This document shows, one piece after another, positions 16,395 to 25,775 of a stretch of 64,000 bases of DNA. The position numbers were made by a program, and so were the translations under genes. Within the stretch, counting starts at the first letter, position 1. Each line of letters begins with the position of its first letter. Source of the stretch: Streptomyces olivochromogenes (GTDB lineage: Bacteria; Actinomycetota; Actinomycetes; Streptomycetales; Streptomycetaceae). The DNA lies in NCBI RefSeq assembly GCF_001514115.1, contig NZ_KQ948453.1:292659-356658 (forward strand). Direction: 5' to 3'. The notes under the pieces are model-generated. The model saw only the letters and a list, made by a program, of their open reading frames with translations, was not told the DNA's origin and made no database searches.

Positions 16395-17132
16395 TCACGC
16401 CAGGAAGCCCCGCAGAAGCGCCGCCGTCCCCGCGCAGTGCTCCCGCATCATCTCCCGCGCCCCGTCCGCGTCCCCGTCGAGCACCGCCTCGACCAGCGCG
16501 GTGTGCTGGCGCTGGGAGTGCTCGAGGTTGCGGACCAGGAGGGGGATGCAGTCGAGCAGGTCGTTGACGGAGGCGCGGACGGCCGCGTACTGGGCCGTCA
16601 GCGACGGCGAACCGCTCAGCTCGGCGAGGGTGAGGTGGAGCAGGGTGTCCAGGCGCCGGTAGTCCGCCAGCGGCGCCTCGTGCGTGCGGGCCAGCGCCTC
16701 GCGCAGCCGCTCCGCCTGCTCCGGGGAGAGCCCGTGCGTCGCGCACAGCCCCGCCGCCCCCACCTCCAGCACCTCACGGAAGCGCAGCACGTCCTCGATG
16801 TCGACCTCGGCGAACCGGCGCCGCAGCTCGTCCTCGCCGGGGGTCTCGGCCCTCGGCGCCACGAACGTGCCGCCGTACCGGCCGCGCCGCGACTCGACAA
16901 GACCCTGGTCCTGGAGCACCTTCAGCACCTCGCGCAGCGTCACCCGGCTGATCCCCAGCCGCTCCGCCAGCTCCCGCTCCGCGGGCAGCCGTCCGCCGCC
17001 CGGCACCAGCCCCAGCCTGACCACCTGGAGGATCTGCTCCAGTGCCTCCTCGAAACCGTTGCCCGCCCGCACCGGCCGCAGCACCGGCGTCAGTCGGTCG
17101 TCCACACCACCGTCGGCCTCCGCCCGCGTCAT
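16395..17132 (-). CDS. epuRI: FadR/GntR-family repressor, EpuRI-like
   Basis: A 245-residue protein. GntR winged helix at about residues 27-90 (GGGRLPAERELAERLGISR, VTLREVLKVLQDQGLVESR), then an FCD effector domain (about 115-235) with metal-ligand-like Asp/His positions. In S. coelicolor the gene in this place next to glnA4 is EpuRI, a repressor of the ethanolamine/polyamine gene. ATG 17132 is selected since GGAAGGGGG lies 9 bp upstream; a TTG 21 bp earlier is possible. It is divergent from glnA4 with a 77-bp spacer, so it likely represses both. Confidence 0.75.
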   Translation of the reverse strand: MTRAEADGGVDDRLTPVLRPVRAGNGFEEALEQILQVVRLGLVPGGGRLPAERELAERLGISRVTLREVLKVLQDQGLVESRRGRYGGTFVAPRAETPGEDELRRRFAEVDIEDVLRFREVLEVGAAGLCATHGLSPEQAERLREALARTHEAPLADYRRLDTLLHLTLAELSGSPSLTAQYAAVRASVNDLLDCIPLLVRNLEHSQRQHTALVEAVLDGDADGAREMMREHCAGTAALLRGFLA

Positions 17133-17209
17133 CTGGTCGTGCCCCCTTCCCAAGCAATGGTTCTCCGCAATACCTTATGGCTCTCGGCTGACCCAAGGAG
17201 GCTTTTCCG
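17133..17209. promoter_or_regulatory. Divergent promoter/operator of the gamma-glutamyl-amide cluster
   Basis: This short spacer must hold both promoters. It contains AATGGTTCTC (17156-17165) and CAATACCTTATGG (17168-17180), giving GGT...ACC half-sites 10 bp apart like FadR-type operators, and AAGGAGG at 17195-17201 as the ligase ribosome site. The operator assignment is inference. Confidence 0.45.
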
Positions 17210-18580
17210 GTGGCAGACCGCACACCCCCGCTCGCCGTCGAGGAGCTGCACGCCCTCGTCGCGGGCGGCGAGATCGACACCGTCGTCCTGGCCTTCCCCG
17301 ACATGCAGGGGCGGCTCCAGGGCAAGCGGTTCGCCGCGCGCTTCTTCCTCGACGAGGTCCTCGAGCACGGCACGGAGGGCTGCAACTACCTCCTCGCCGT
17401 CGACACCGAGATGAACACGGTCGACGGATACGCCATGTCCTCCTGGGACCGGGGCTACGGCGACTTCGCAATGCACCCCGATCTCAGCACCCTACGGCGG
17501 GTGCCGTGGAACGAGGGCACCGCCCTGCTCGTCGCCGACCTCGCCTGGAACGACGGCTCCCCGGTGGTGGCCGCGCCCCGCCAGATCCTGCGCCGCCAGC
17601 TCGACCGCCTCGCCGAACTCGGCTACACCGCCCAGGTCGGCACCGAGCTCGAGTTCATCGTCTTCAAGGACACCTACGAGCAGGCCTGGGACGCGCATTA
17701 CAAGGGGCTCACCCCGGCCAATCAGTACAACATCGACTACTCGGTCCTCGGCACCGGGCGCATCGAGCCCCTGCTGCGCCGCATCCGCAACGAGATGCAG
17801 GCCGCGGGGCTGACCGTCGAGTCCGCCAAGGGCGAGTGCAACCCCGGCCAGCACGAGATCGCCTTCAAGTACGACGAGGCCCTCGTCACCTGCGACCAGC
17901 ACGCCATCTACAAGACCGGAGCCAAGGAGATCGCCTCCCAGGAGGGCGTCTCGCTCACCTTCATGGCGAAGTACAACGAGCGCGAGGGCAACTCCTGTCA
18001 CATCCACCTCTCGCTCACGGACGCGGACGGCACGAACGTGATGGCCGGCCCGGCGCAGGACCCGGGCGGCATGTCCGAGGTCATGCGGTACTTCCTCGCC
18101 GGGCAGCTGGCGGCCCTGCGCGACTTCTCGCTCCTCTACGCGCCCAACATCAACTCCTACAAGCGCTTCCAGCCCGGCTCCTTCGCGCCGACCGCCGTCG
18201 CCTGGGGATACGACAACCGCACCTGTTCGCTGCGCGTCGTGGGCCACGGCCGCTCGATGCGCTTCGAGAACCGGCTGCCCGGCGGTGACGTCAATCCGCA
18301 CCTGGCCGTCGCCGGGCTCGTCGCGGCCGGCCTGTACGGCATCGAACAGAAACTGGAGCTGCCGGAGCCGTGCGCGGGCAACGCGTACACCGCCGAGTAC
18401 GCGCACGTGCCCACCACCCTGCGCGAGGCCGCCGAGCTCTGGGAGAACAGCCCCATCGCCAAGGCCGCCTTCGGCGACGAGGTGGTCGCGCACTACCGCA
18501 ACATGGCCCGCGTCGAGCTGGAGGCCTTCGACGCCGCGGTGACCGACTGGGAGCTGCGCCGCTCCTTCGAACGCATGTGA
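17210..18580 (+). CDS. glnA4: Glutamine-synthetase-like gamma-glutamyl-ethanolamide/polyamine ligase
   Basis: A 456-residue protein, the right size for GlnA-like ligases. Glutamine synthetase signatures are clear: TELEFIVFKD (metal Glu), GECNPGQHEIAFKY, the substrate His motif NSCHIHLSL, and SYKRFQPGSFAPTAVAWGYD with RFENRLPGGDVNPHLA. The ATP-dependent reaction joins glutamate to an amine. GTG start with AAGGAGG 8 bp upstream. It leads an operon with an aldehyde dehydrogenase and an SDR, with the hydrolase and repressor opposite, the same set as around glnA4 of S. coelicolor. Ethanolamine rather than polyamine is inferred from that synteny only. Confidence 0.85.
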   Translation: MADRTPPLAVEELHALVAGGEIDTVVLAFPDMQGRLQGKRFAARFFLDEVLEHGTEGCNYLLAVDTEMNTVDGYAMSSWDRGYGDFAMHPDLSTLRRVPWNEGTALLVADLAWNDGSPVVAAPRQILRRQLDRLAELGYTAQVGTELEFIVFKDTYEQAWDAHYKGLTPANQYNIDYSVLGTGRIEPLLRRIRNEMQAAGLTVESAKGECNPGQHEIAFKYDEALVTCDQHAIYKTGAKEIASQEGVSLTFMAKYNEREGNSCHIHLSLTDADGTNVMAGPAQDPGGMSEVMRYFLAGQLAALRDFSLLYAPNINSYKRFQPGSFAPTAVAWGYDNRTCSLRVVGHGRSMRFENRLPGGDVNPHLAVAGLVAAGLYGIEQKLELPEPCAGNAYTAEYAHVPTTLREAAELWENSPIAKAAFGDEVVAHYRNMARVELEAFDAAVTDWELRRSFERM

Positions 18581-18591
18581 GAGGTCCTTCC

Positions 18592-19971
18592 TTGTCGAAC
18601 GAGATCGATCTCCAGGTACTCAACCCGGCCACCGAGGAGGTCCTCGCCACCGTCCCGGCCGCCACCGCGGCCGACGTGGACGCCGCCGTCGTACGCGCCG
18701 CGCGGGCCCAGGCGAAGTGGGCGGCCCTTCCGCCCGCCGACCGCGCCCGCCTGCTGCGCCGCTTCGCGGCCGCCGTCGACGGACACCTGGAGGAACTCGC
18801 CGGGCTGGAGGTGCGCGAGGCCGGACACACGGTCGGCAACGCGCGCTGGGAGGCGGGCAACGTCCGAGACCTGCTCGACTACGCGGCCGGGGGAGTGGAG
18901 CGGCTCACCGGCCGCCAGATCCCGGTTCCGGGCGGCCTCGACGTGACCATCCTCGAACCGCTCGGCGTCGTGGGCGTCATCGCGCCCTGGAACTTCCCCA
19001 TGCCGATCGCCGCCTGGGGCACCGCCCCGGCGCTCGCGGCCGGGAACGCCGTCATCCTCAAGCCCGCCGAGACGACCCCCCTGACGGCGCTCCGGCTGGC
19101 CGAGCTGGCTCTGGAGGCCGGTCTGCCCGAGGGGCTCTTCCAGGTGCTCCCCGGCCACGGCCCGGTCGCGGGCAACGCGCTCGTCGAGCACCCCGGCGTC
19201 GCGAAGATCGTGTTCACCGGGTCAACGGCCGTGGGCAAACAGGTGTTGGCGAAGGGCTCGGCCCTGCTCAAGCGCGTCACCCTCGAACTCGGCGGCAAGA
19301 GCCCCAACATCGTCTTCGCCGACGCGGATGTCGAGGCCGCCGCCGCAGCGGCTCCGATGGCCTTCCTCGACAACTCGGGCCAGGACTGCTGCGCCCGCAC
19401 CCGCATCCTCGTCCAGCGCTCCGCCTACGACCGCTTCGTCGACCTCCTCGCCCCGGCGATCGAGTCCGTCGTCGTCGGCGACCCCGCCGACGAGCAGACG
19501 CAGATGGGCCCGCTGATCTCCCGGGTGCAGCTGGAGCGCGTGCGCTCCTACGTCGCCGCCGACACCCCCGGTATCCGCGGCAAGGCCCCGGAAGGCCCCG
19601 GCTTCTGGTTCCCGCCCACCGTCCTCACCGGTGTCGAGCCCCACGCGCGTGTGGCCGTCGAGGAGGTCTTCGGCCCCGTCGCCGTCGTCCTGCCCTTCGA
19701 GGACGAGGCGGACGCGATCCGGCTCGCCAACGCCACCGAGTACGGCCTCTCCGGCTCCATCTGGACGCGTGACGTCGGCCGCGCCCTGCGCGTCTCGGGG
19801 GCCGTCCGCGCCGGGAACCTGTCCGTCAACTCCCACTCCAGCGTCCGCTACTGGACCCCCTTCGGCGGCTTCAAGCAGTCGGGGATCGGCCGCGAACTCG
19901 GCCCGGACGCGCTCACCGCCTTCACCGAAACCAAGAACGTCTTCATCAGCACGGAGGGCCCCGCACAGTGA
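18592..19971 (+). CDS. NAD(P)-dependent aldehyde dehydrogenase
   Basis: A 459-residue ALDH. Visible motifs: the nucleotide site GVIAPWNFPMPIAAW, FTGSTAVGKQV, catalytic Glu in LELGGKSPNIVF, catalytic Cys in NSGQDCCARTR, and EEVFGPVAVVLPF. Start is TTG 18592 with GAGAGG 7 bp upstream; no ATG or GTG fits the conserved N terminus better. In this operon it probably oxidises the aldehyde from the gamma-glutamylated amine. It overlaps the SDR gene (GTGA). Confidence 0.85.
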   Translation: MSNEIDLQVLNPATEEVLATVPAATAADVDAAVVRAARAQAKWAALPPADRARLLRRFAAAVDGHLEELAGLEVREAGHTVGNARWEAGNVRDLLDYAAGGVERLTGRQIPVPGGLDVTILEPLGVVGVIAPWNFPMPIAAWGTAPALAAGNAVILKPAETTPLTALRLAELALEAGLPEGLFQVLPGHGPVAGNALVEHPGVAKIVFTGSTAVGKQVLAKGSALLKRVTLELGGKSPNIVFADADVEAAAAAAPMAFLDNSGQDCCARTRILVQRSAYDRFVDLLAPAIESVVVGDPADEQTQMGPLISRVQLERVRSYVAADTPGIRGKAPEGPGFWFPPTVLTGVEPHARVAVEEVFGPVAVVLPFEDEADAIRLANATEYGLSGSIWTRDVGRALRVSGAVRAGNLSVNSHSSVRYWTPFGGFKQSGIGRELGPDALTAFTETKNVFISTEGPAQ

Positions 19972-20795
19972 CCGAAGCCACCGCAGGCACCGCAGGCACC
20001 GAAGCCACCGCGGACGCCGAAGGAATCATCTGCCGCCGCCTCGTCGGCCGTACCGCCGTCATCACCGGCGCCGGCAGCGGCATCGGTCTCGCCACCGCCC
20101 GCCGGCTCGCCTCCGAGGGTGCCCACGTCGTCTGCGGCGACGTCGACGACGCCCGCGGCAAGGCCGCCGCCGACGAGGTCGGCGGGATCTTCGTCAAGGT
20201 CGACGTCACCGACCCCGAGCAGGTCGAGGCGCTCTTCAAGACGGCGTTCGACACCTACGGCTCCGTCGACATCGCCTTCAACAACGCGGGCATCTCGCCG
20301 CCCGACGACGACTCCATCCTGGAGACCGGCCTGGAAGCCTGGAAGCGCGTCCAGGAGGTCAACCTCACCTCCGTCTACCTGTGCTGCAAGGCCGCGATCC
20401 CCTACATGCGGCGCCAGGGCAAGGGCTCCATCATCAACACGGCGTCCTTCGTGGCCCGGATGGGCGCGGCCACCTCGCAGATCTCGTACACGGCCTCCAA
20501 GGGCGGTGTGCTGGCCATGTCCCGTGAACTGGGCGTCCAGTTCGCCCGCGAGGGCATCCGGGTCAACGCCCTGTGCCCGGGACCGGTCAACACCCCGCTG
20601 CTCCAGGAACTGTTCGCCAAGGACCCCGAGCGTGCCGCACGCCGGCTCGTCCACATCCCCGTCGGCCGGTTCGCCGAGGCCGAGGAGATCGCCGCGGCGG
20701 TCGCCTTCCTCGCCAGCGACGACTCCTCCTTCGTGAACGCCGCCGACTTCCTGGTGGACGGGGGGATCTCGGGCGCGTACGTCACGCCCCTGTAG
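19968..20795 (+). CDS. Short-chain dehydrogenase/reductase
   Basis: A 275-residue SDR. Cofactor motif TGAGSGIG near residue 35, NNAG near 105, the catalytic Ser-Tyr-Lys in INTASF and SYTASKGGVL (YxxxK), and PGPVNTPLL. The 22-residue Thr/Ala-rich leader (TEATAGTAGTEATADAEG) is low in complexity. GTG start overlaps the ALDH stop, so the two are co-translated. It likely works on the same alcohol/aldehyde pathway; exact substrate unknown. Confidence 0.85.
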   Translation: MTEATAGTAGTEATADAEGIICRRLVGRTAVITGAGSGIGLATARRLASEGAHVVCGDVDDARGKAAADEVGGIFVKVDVTDPEQVEALFKTAFDTYGSVDIAFNNAGISPPDDDSILETGLEAWKRVQEVNLTSVYLCCKAAIPYMRRQGKGSIINTASFVARMGAATSQISYTASKGGVLAMSRELGVQFAREGIRVNALCPGPVNTPLLQELFAKDPERAARRLVHIPVGRFAEAEEIAAAVAFLASDDSSFVNAADFLVDGGISGAYVTPL

Positions 20796-20808
20796 ATCAC
20801 CCCGGTGT

Positions 20809-21147
20809 ATGCGCGTTCCATGCGACATCGATCCGTTCATGTCACTTTCGCGTGGACCCTGGTCGCGGCCGCCACCCGGGCGGCCGCGCCACCCGCCTCC
20901 TTCGGCACCCGTCCCGACTGCCCGCGGCTTTCCGCGCGTTGGTACGGCGACAACCGCGCCCACAAGACCACATCCCTCGGGTGCGGCAGGAGCCTGCGAA
21001 GCAGGAACCCGTGGTGGCACCGCCAGCGCCTACAACGCGACCGGCGGCCGCGCGGAACCCGTCCTCGGGGACGACGGTTCGGTCGTACCCGACCAGAAGG
21101 ACACCGTCCACGGAACAGCCGTGTACTGGCGTTCGGGGCGCGCCTAG
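20809..21147 (+). pseudogene. Possible decayed gene in a 360-bp spacer
   Basis: Between the SDR and the DUF2510 gene there is no intact gene. One frame reads a signal-peptide-like start (MRHRSVHVTFAWTLVAAATR at 20820). A neighbouring frame ends with protein-like sequence (TASAYNATGGRAEPVLGDDG, then TVHGTAVYW) at 21147. A frameshifted small secreted protein would explain this, but sequence alone does not prove that it ever was a gene. Confidence 0.3.
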
Positions 21148-21156
21148 AGTGCCGGA

Positions 21157-22020
21157 ATGAGCATGACGCCTCCGCCCGGCTGGTACCGCGACCCCTCGTA
21201 CCCGCTCGTCGAGCGCTGGTGGGACGGCACCGCCTGGACGGACCACCGGCGAGGACCCGAGGCACCCCAGGTGCCCCCGGCACCGCCGCGACCCGTCGGC
21301 GGCGGCTCCGGGCGTGCCAAGGCCGTGGCGCTCGTCACCGCCGGAGTCGTCCTGGTCACCTCGATCGTCACGGGCGCCTTCGTGCTCGGCAGGGAAGGCG
21401 GCGGGGGCACGGCGGCGACACGGACCACCCCGCCCGCCGCTCCCGCACCCGCACGGACCACCGGCTCCCCGGCAGGCCCGTCCTCAGGCGACCCGTCCGT
21501 CGTCGTGGACGAGCTCAACGGCATCACCCTGCCGCTGCTCGACGGCTGGGTCCGTGCCCAGGACGTCGCCGAGGACGACGTCATGATGACCACCCCCGGC
21601 ACCTACGACTGCCCGGGCGACCCCGGTCTGTGCCGGCACGGGCGGGTCATCTCGCGCACCGTCACCGCGAACGACGAGAGGTCCCCGCAGGCCCTCGCCG
21701 AGCACGACATCGCGGACGCCGCGAGCTCCGCGTACGACCGAGACCTCCTCGACAACCGGCCCTTCCACGGCGTCACGTCCCACCGGCAGCTGCGGGCGAG
21801 CCCGGTCGCCGTCGCGGGCAGCGTCGGATACCTCGTGCGCTGGCAGGTGAAGACGGGGGTGGGCCCAGGAGGATACGTCGAATCGCTGGCGTTCCCCTCC
21901 GGCGTGGGCTCACGGGCCCTCGTCATCGTCCGCTTCGTGTTCGACGCGGGTGCGGACGGGCCGCCGCTCACCGACATGGACCGGATCACCGAGCGAATCC
22001 GGCCGGCGGGCACGCGGTGA
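21157..22020 (+). CDS. DUF2510 membrane protein with extracellular domain
   Basis: A 287-residue protein. Residues 4-35 are a DUF2510 motif (PPGWYRDPSYP, ERWWDGTAWTDH), a short Trp-rich domain common at cytoplasmic N termini in actinobacteria. One membrane segment at about 56-76 (VALVTAGVVLVTSIVTGAFVL), a Thr/Pro/Ala linker, then an extracellular domain of about 175 residues with one Cys pair (YDCPGDPGLCRHG). A cell-envelope sensor or accessory role is likely but not known. It ends 24 bp before the convergent gene. Confidence 0.75.
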   Translation: MSMTPPPGWYRDPSYPLVERWWDGTAWTDHRRGPEAPQVPPAPPRPVGGGSGRAKAVALVTAGVVLVTSIVTGAFVLGREGGGGTAATRTTPPAAPAPARTTGSPAGPSSGDPSVVVDELNGITLPLLDGWVRAQDVAEDDVMMTTPGTYDCPGDPGLCRHGRVISRTVTANDERSPQALAEHDIADAASSAYDRDLLDNRPFHGVTSHRQLRASPVAVAGSVGYLVRWQVKTGVGPGGYVESLAFPSGVGSRALVIVRFVFDAGADGPPLTDMDRITERIRPAGTR

Positions 22021-22044
22021 GCCCGGCTACAGGGGTGAGCCCGG

Positions 22045-23247
22045 CTACAGGAAGGTGTGGCCCTCTCCCCGGTACGTCGGGACGGTCGCCGTCACCCTGT
22101 CGCCCTCGACCAGGTGCAGCGCGTCGAACCGCTCGCACAGCTCCCCGGCCTTCGCGTGCCGGAACCACACCTTGTCGCCGATGAGCAGGTCGTCCGCGGG
22201 GGCGCCGAGCAGCGGCGTCTGCACCTCGCCGGGGCCCTCCTGGGGGTCGTAGCGCAGACCCTCCGGAAGGTAGGGGACCGGCAGCCGGTCGGGGCCCGCG
22301 GCGCCCGAGGCCGGGTAGCCGCCGCCCAGCACCGTGACGACCCCGACACCCGGCCTGCGCACCACCGGCTGCGCGAAGAGCGCGGCCGGACGCCCGCTGA
22401 ACGACGTGTAGTTGTCGAACAGCCGAGGAACGTACAGCCCGGAGCCCGCCGCGATCTCGGTGACCGCGTCCTCGGCGGCCGTGTGCTGCACACTGCCCGT
22501 CCCGCCGCCGTTGACGAACTCGAGGTCCGGCTCCACGGCCCGTACGGCACGGACCACCTCGGCGCGCCGCCGCGCGAGCTCCTTGCGGGCGCCGGCCTGC
22601 ATGAGCCTGACCGCACGCGACCGGAAGGGCCGCCCCGCGACGGCGTCACCGACACCCGCGACGTGCCCCTCGTACGCCATGATCCCCACCAGCTTGAACC
22701 CGGGCCGACGGACCACGGCGCGGGCCAGGTCGGCGACCTGGGCGGGCGAGTGCAGCGGCGAGCGCAGCGCCCCGACCCGCACCCGGCCGCCGAGCAGCTT
22801 GAGGGAGGTGTCCAACTCCAGGCACACGCGCACCACTTCGGTGCCGTCCCCGCGGGCCGCGTCGATCAGGTGGAGCTGGGCGGGGTCGTCGACCATGACG
22901 GTGACGGCGGCGGCGAGCTTGGGGTCGGAGGTCAGCTCGGCGAAGCCCCGGGTGTCCGCCGAGGGGTAGGCGAGCAGGATGTCGTCGAAGCCGGAACGGG
23001 CCAGCCAGATCGACTCGGCCAGGGTGAAGGACATGATCCCCGCGAAACCGTCCCGCTCCAGGACGCGCTCGAGTAGGGCGCGGCAGCGCACCGACTTGCT
23101 GGCGACCCGGATCGGCTTGCCGCCCGCCCTGCGGACGAGGTCGTCCGCGTTCGCGTCGAAGGCCTCCAGATCCACGATCGCGAGAGGGGCGTCGAGATGA
23201 GCTGTGGCCCGGTCGTAGCGGGCCCGGTCTGCGGCGCGGGCAGTCAT
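22045..23247 (-). CDS. Alanine-racemase-fold PLP enzyme (D-amino-acid deaminase/aldolase type)
   Basis: A 400-residue protein. The N-terminal half is a type III PLP barrel: the PLP Lys is in IRVASKSVRCRALL at about residue 50, and GIMAYEGHVAG and FVNGGGTGS match the family of D-threonine aldolase, D-serine dehydratase and related amino-acid deaminases. The C-terminal beta domain has HAKAGELCERFD with the expected metal-binding His and Cys. The start is ATG 23247; the frame is open far upstream but that part is not protein-like. Substrate unknown. Confidence 0.8.
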   Translation of the reverse strand: MTARAADRARYDRATAHLDAPLAIVDLEAFDANADDLVRRAGGKPIRVASKSVRCRALLERVLERDGFAGIMSFTLAESIWLARSGFDDILLAYPSADTRGFAELTSDPKLAAAVTVMVDDPAQLHLIDAARGDGTEVVRVCLELDTSLKLLGGRVRVGALRSPLHSPAQVADLARAVVRRPGFKLVGIMAYEGHVAGVGDAVAGRPFRSRAVRLMQAGARKELARRRAEVVRAVRAVEPDLEFVNGGGTGSVQHTAAEDAVTEIAAGSGLYVPRLFDNYTSFSGRPAALFAQPVVRRPGVGVVTVLGGGYPASGAAGPDRLPVPYLPEGLRYDPQEGPGEVQTPLLGAPADDLLIGDKVWFRHAKAGELCERFDALHLVEGDRVTATVPTYRGEGHTFL

Positions 23248-23534
23248 GACCGAAGCCTGCCAGACTCGATTACCGCAGGGTAGGGGGATGTTCCGGGCAG
23301 ATGCCGCGGGCGCGCGGACTGGTTCCCTCCCTGCCCACGTCAACCCGTAGAGTGACGCGCACGCAGGGAGGAACGACCTTGTCCGGGCGGGTCGTGCCCG
23401 GGATGACGGTCCGTCGGTACGGGTATGGGTGCTCGTGACGGGTGAGTCGCCGAGGTGGTTTCTTCCGTACACGTGAGCGGCCCGGCGGATTCCGGGCCGG
23501 GTCGGTAGCCCGGGTACGAGGAAACGGGGGGTGC

Positions 23535-25775
23535 ATGAGCACGGAAGCGCGCCGCGCCTCCATCCCGCCACGCCCGGCCACCCCACCCCGCCCGGCACAG
23601 CCACCGGGAGAGTCCCCCGAGGGCACCGGCCTCGCCGAGGGAGCGGCGTCTCCCGCGCAGGACACCCCACCGCCTCCCACGGAGGGCCGCACCGGCTCCA
23701 GGCCCTCCCGCCCGGCGACCCCACCACGGCCCGAACGGGCCCCGACGAGCGGGGAGCGCGTGCCGTCCGTCCCGGCGACCCCGCCGCGACCCGACCGGTC
23801 TCAGGCGAGCGGGGAGCGCGAGCCCTCCTGGTCGGCGACCCCGCCCCGGCCTGAACGGTCTCCGAGGAGCGAGGGCGGTGTGCCCTCCCGCGCGGCGACC
23901 GCACCGAGGCCGCAGACGTCTCCCGGGCGTGGGAATCCGGTGCCCCCGCAGAGGCCCGAAGCGTCGCCCGTGGGGGGCGTCACGCCGTCGCCGCGTCCGG
24001 CGACCCCGCCGCGACCCGAGCAGTCCCCCGTGGGCGGGGACGCGGTGCCGCCCCGCCCGAAGTACCTGCCCTCGGGCGCCACTTGGCGGCCGCGTCCGGC
24101 CGAGCCGCCCGTGGGCGGCGAGCCCTGGTCGCTGCCGAGCCCGCAGGAACCGCCGGCGGCCACCGCCCCGGGACCCCGCCGGACGGACCCGTCCGTGGTG
24201 GGCGAGCCCTGGACGCTCCCCGACTCCGGGGACCTGCCCCCGACAGGCACCCCGCGCCGCCCGGCGGAGCGGCCCACCACCGCCGACACACCCGCCGCGC
24301 GCGCACCCCGCCAGAGCCGCCCGTCCCCGGCGGACGACGCCATGACGCCGCCCCGCGCGAGCGCCGCCTCCCAGTCACCCGGCCCGTCCACCGCCGGGAC
24401 ACCGCGGTCGGGCGGCGCGTCCCGTACCCCGTCGTCGCCCGACGCTGCCGGGGCGCCCCGCGCGGGCGGTGGCTCCCGGCGACCGGTGTCGACCGGTTCC
24501 GCCGCGGACGCGGTCCCGCGCTCCGGTGAGGCGTCCGACGCCTCCGGCGATGTCATGGCGCGCCCGGACGCCGGCGGTACCCGGGCGGCGCGCCCCTTCC
24601 GGCTCGCGCACGACCCGAAACCATCGGCGGGGTCGTCCTCCGCCGCTACGACGCCCGCACAGGCGCCAGGTGCCACCGGCACCCCTGAGCCCCCGCGCCA
24701 CGAGCCGACGCACCCCCGCTTCCCAGGCCGGCGCACCACCCCCGCGTCCCCGCCTCCGCCCCCGGCCTCCGCCCGCTTTCCCGACGCCCCGCCGGCCGGT
24801 CGGCACCCCGGAGTGCCGCACCCCGGCCCGGCCCGGCGGACCCCCGTACCCGAGGAAGGGATCACGGAGACGACCACGCGGCTGCGCCCCGTCCCCGCGG
24901 AGCGGCCCGTCGCACCGTCCGCCCCCGCGAGCCCGGCCCCCGGCACGGCACGCCCGTACGTCTCGTTCGCGGAGCCCGACACCTACGACGACACCACGCG
25001 CCCGCGCCACGTCGGCGCGCGCACCCGGCCCCGGGCGGCAGCGGCCGCGGCCTGCGTCGTGCTGGGCCTCGGCCTCATCGGCGGCGCGGCGGCCGGAAGC
25101 TGGCTGACCGGCGACGGGACGGGCACGGACGGTGCGCGCAGCGCCTTCGTGGCGGCCGGAAGCCTGTGGCACAGCGTGCCCGTGGACCAGCTCTTCCCGC
25201 CCACCGTGCAGGGCCAGGGCGCGGGCCCCGGCGGCGCCGACCGCACCTGGACCCGACTCGCCGTCGCCCCGGACAGCGGCTGCGTGAACGCCTTCGATCC
25301 GCTTCTGAGCAAGGCGCTCGCCCCGGCCGGCTGCCTACGGCTGCTGCGGGCCACGTACATGGACGCCACCCGCAGTCAGGTCACCACCGTGGGCCTGCTG
25401 TTCACCAAGGCGGACCCGGCGGCCATGACCGCGCTGAAGAACCGTTTCCAGCAGGAAGGTCTCGACCGGCGCACCGATCTGATGCCCCGTCCGTACGCCG
25501 CCAGGGGCACCGTCGCCGCAGGGTTCGGCGACGCCCAGCGCGCGTCCTGGACGGTGTCGGTGCTCACCGACGCGCCCGTCGTCGTCTACGCCGTCTCCGG
25601 CTTCGCCGACGGCCGTATCGTCACCGCCCCGCAGCCCGCCGCGGACGCCATCAAGCCCGGTGTGACCACGGCCCCGGCCCAGGCGGGCCTGGGCCACGAC
25701 GCGCAGGGCCTCGCCGACCGCATCGAGCGCAGCCTCCGCAAAACCGTCGGCTCGGCCACGGAGAAGCCGTCATGA
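23535..25775 (+). CDS. Pro-rich single-pass membrane protein coupled to a mycosin
   Basis: A 746-residue protein. Residues 1-480 are disordered and Pro/Arg/Ser/Thr-rich, with repeated blocks such as RPATPPRPE. One membrane segment follows at about 503-523 (AACVVLGLGLIGGAAAGSWL), then an extracellular domain of about 220 residues with two Cys (DSGCVNAFD, PAGCLRLL). ATG 23535 is chosen because the upstream frame is Arg-rich and lacks a site. ATGA overlap with the mycosin gene indicates co-translation. Pro-rich membrane proteins accompany type VII secretion loci, so a link to such a system is plausible; no EccC or EsxAB gene is in view. Confidence 0.7.
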   Translation: MSTEARRASIPPRPATPPRPAQPPGESPEGTGLAEGAASPAQDTPPPPTEGRTGSRPSRPATPPRPERAPTSGERVPSVPATPPRPDRSQASGEREPSWSATPPRPERSPRSEGGVPSRAATAPRPQTSPGRGNPVPPQRPEASPVGGVTPSPRPATPPRPEQSPVGGDAVPPRPKYLPSGATWRPRPAEPPVGGEPWSLPSPQEPPAATAPGPRRTDPSVVGEPWTLPDSGDLPPTGTPRRPAERPTTADTPAARAPRQSRPSPADDAMTPPRASAASQSPGPSTAGTPRSGGASRTPSSPDAAGAPRAGGGSRRPVSTGSAADAVPRSGEASDASGDVMARPDAGGTRAARPFRLAHDPKPSAGSSSAATTPAQAPGATGTPEPPRHEPTHPRFPGRRTTPASPPPPPASARFPDAPPAGRHPGVPHPGPARRTPVPEEGITETTTRLRPVPAERPVAPSAPASPAPGTARPYVSFAEPDTYDDTTRPRHVGARTRPRAAAAAACVVLGLGLIGGAAAGSWLTGDGTGTDGARSAFVAAGSLWHSVPVDQLFPPTVQGQGAGPGGADRTWTRLAVAPDSGCVNAFDPLLSKALAPAGCLRLLRATYMDATRSQVTTVGLLFTKADPAAMTALKNRFQQEGLDRRTDLMPRPYAARGTVAAGFGDAQRASWTVSVLTDAPVVVYAVSGFADGRIVTAPQPAADAIKPGVTTAPAQAGLGHDAQGLADRIERSLRKTVGSATEKPS

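Noticed and set aside
22045..23904. Extension of the PLP enzyme frame upstream to 23904
   Set aside because: The extra 219 residues are Arg/Pro-rich antisense of the Pro-rich gene; the conserved enzyme begins at 23247.
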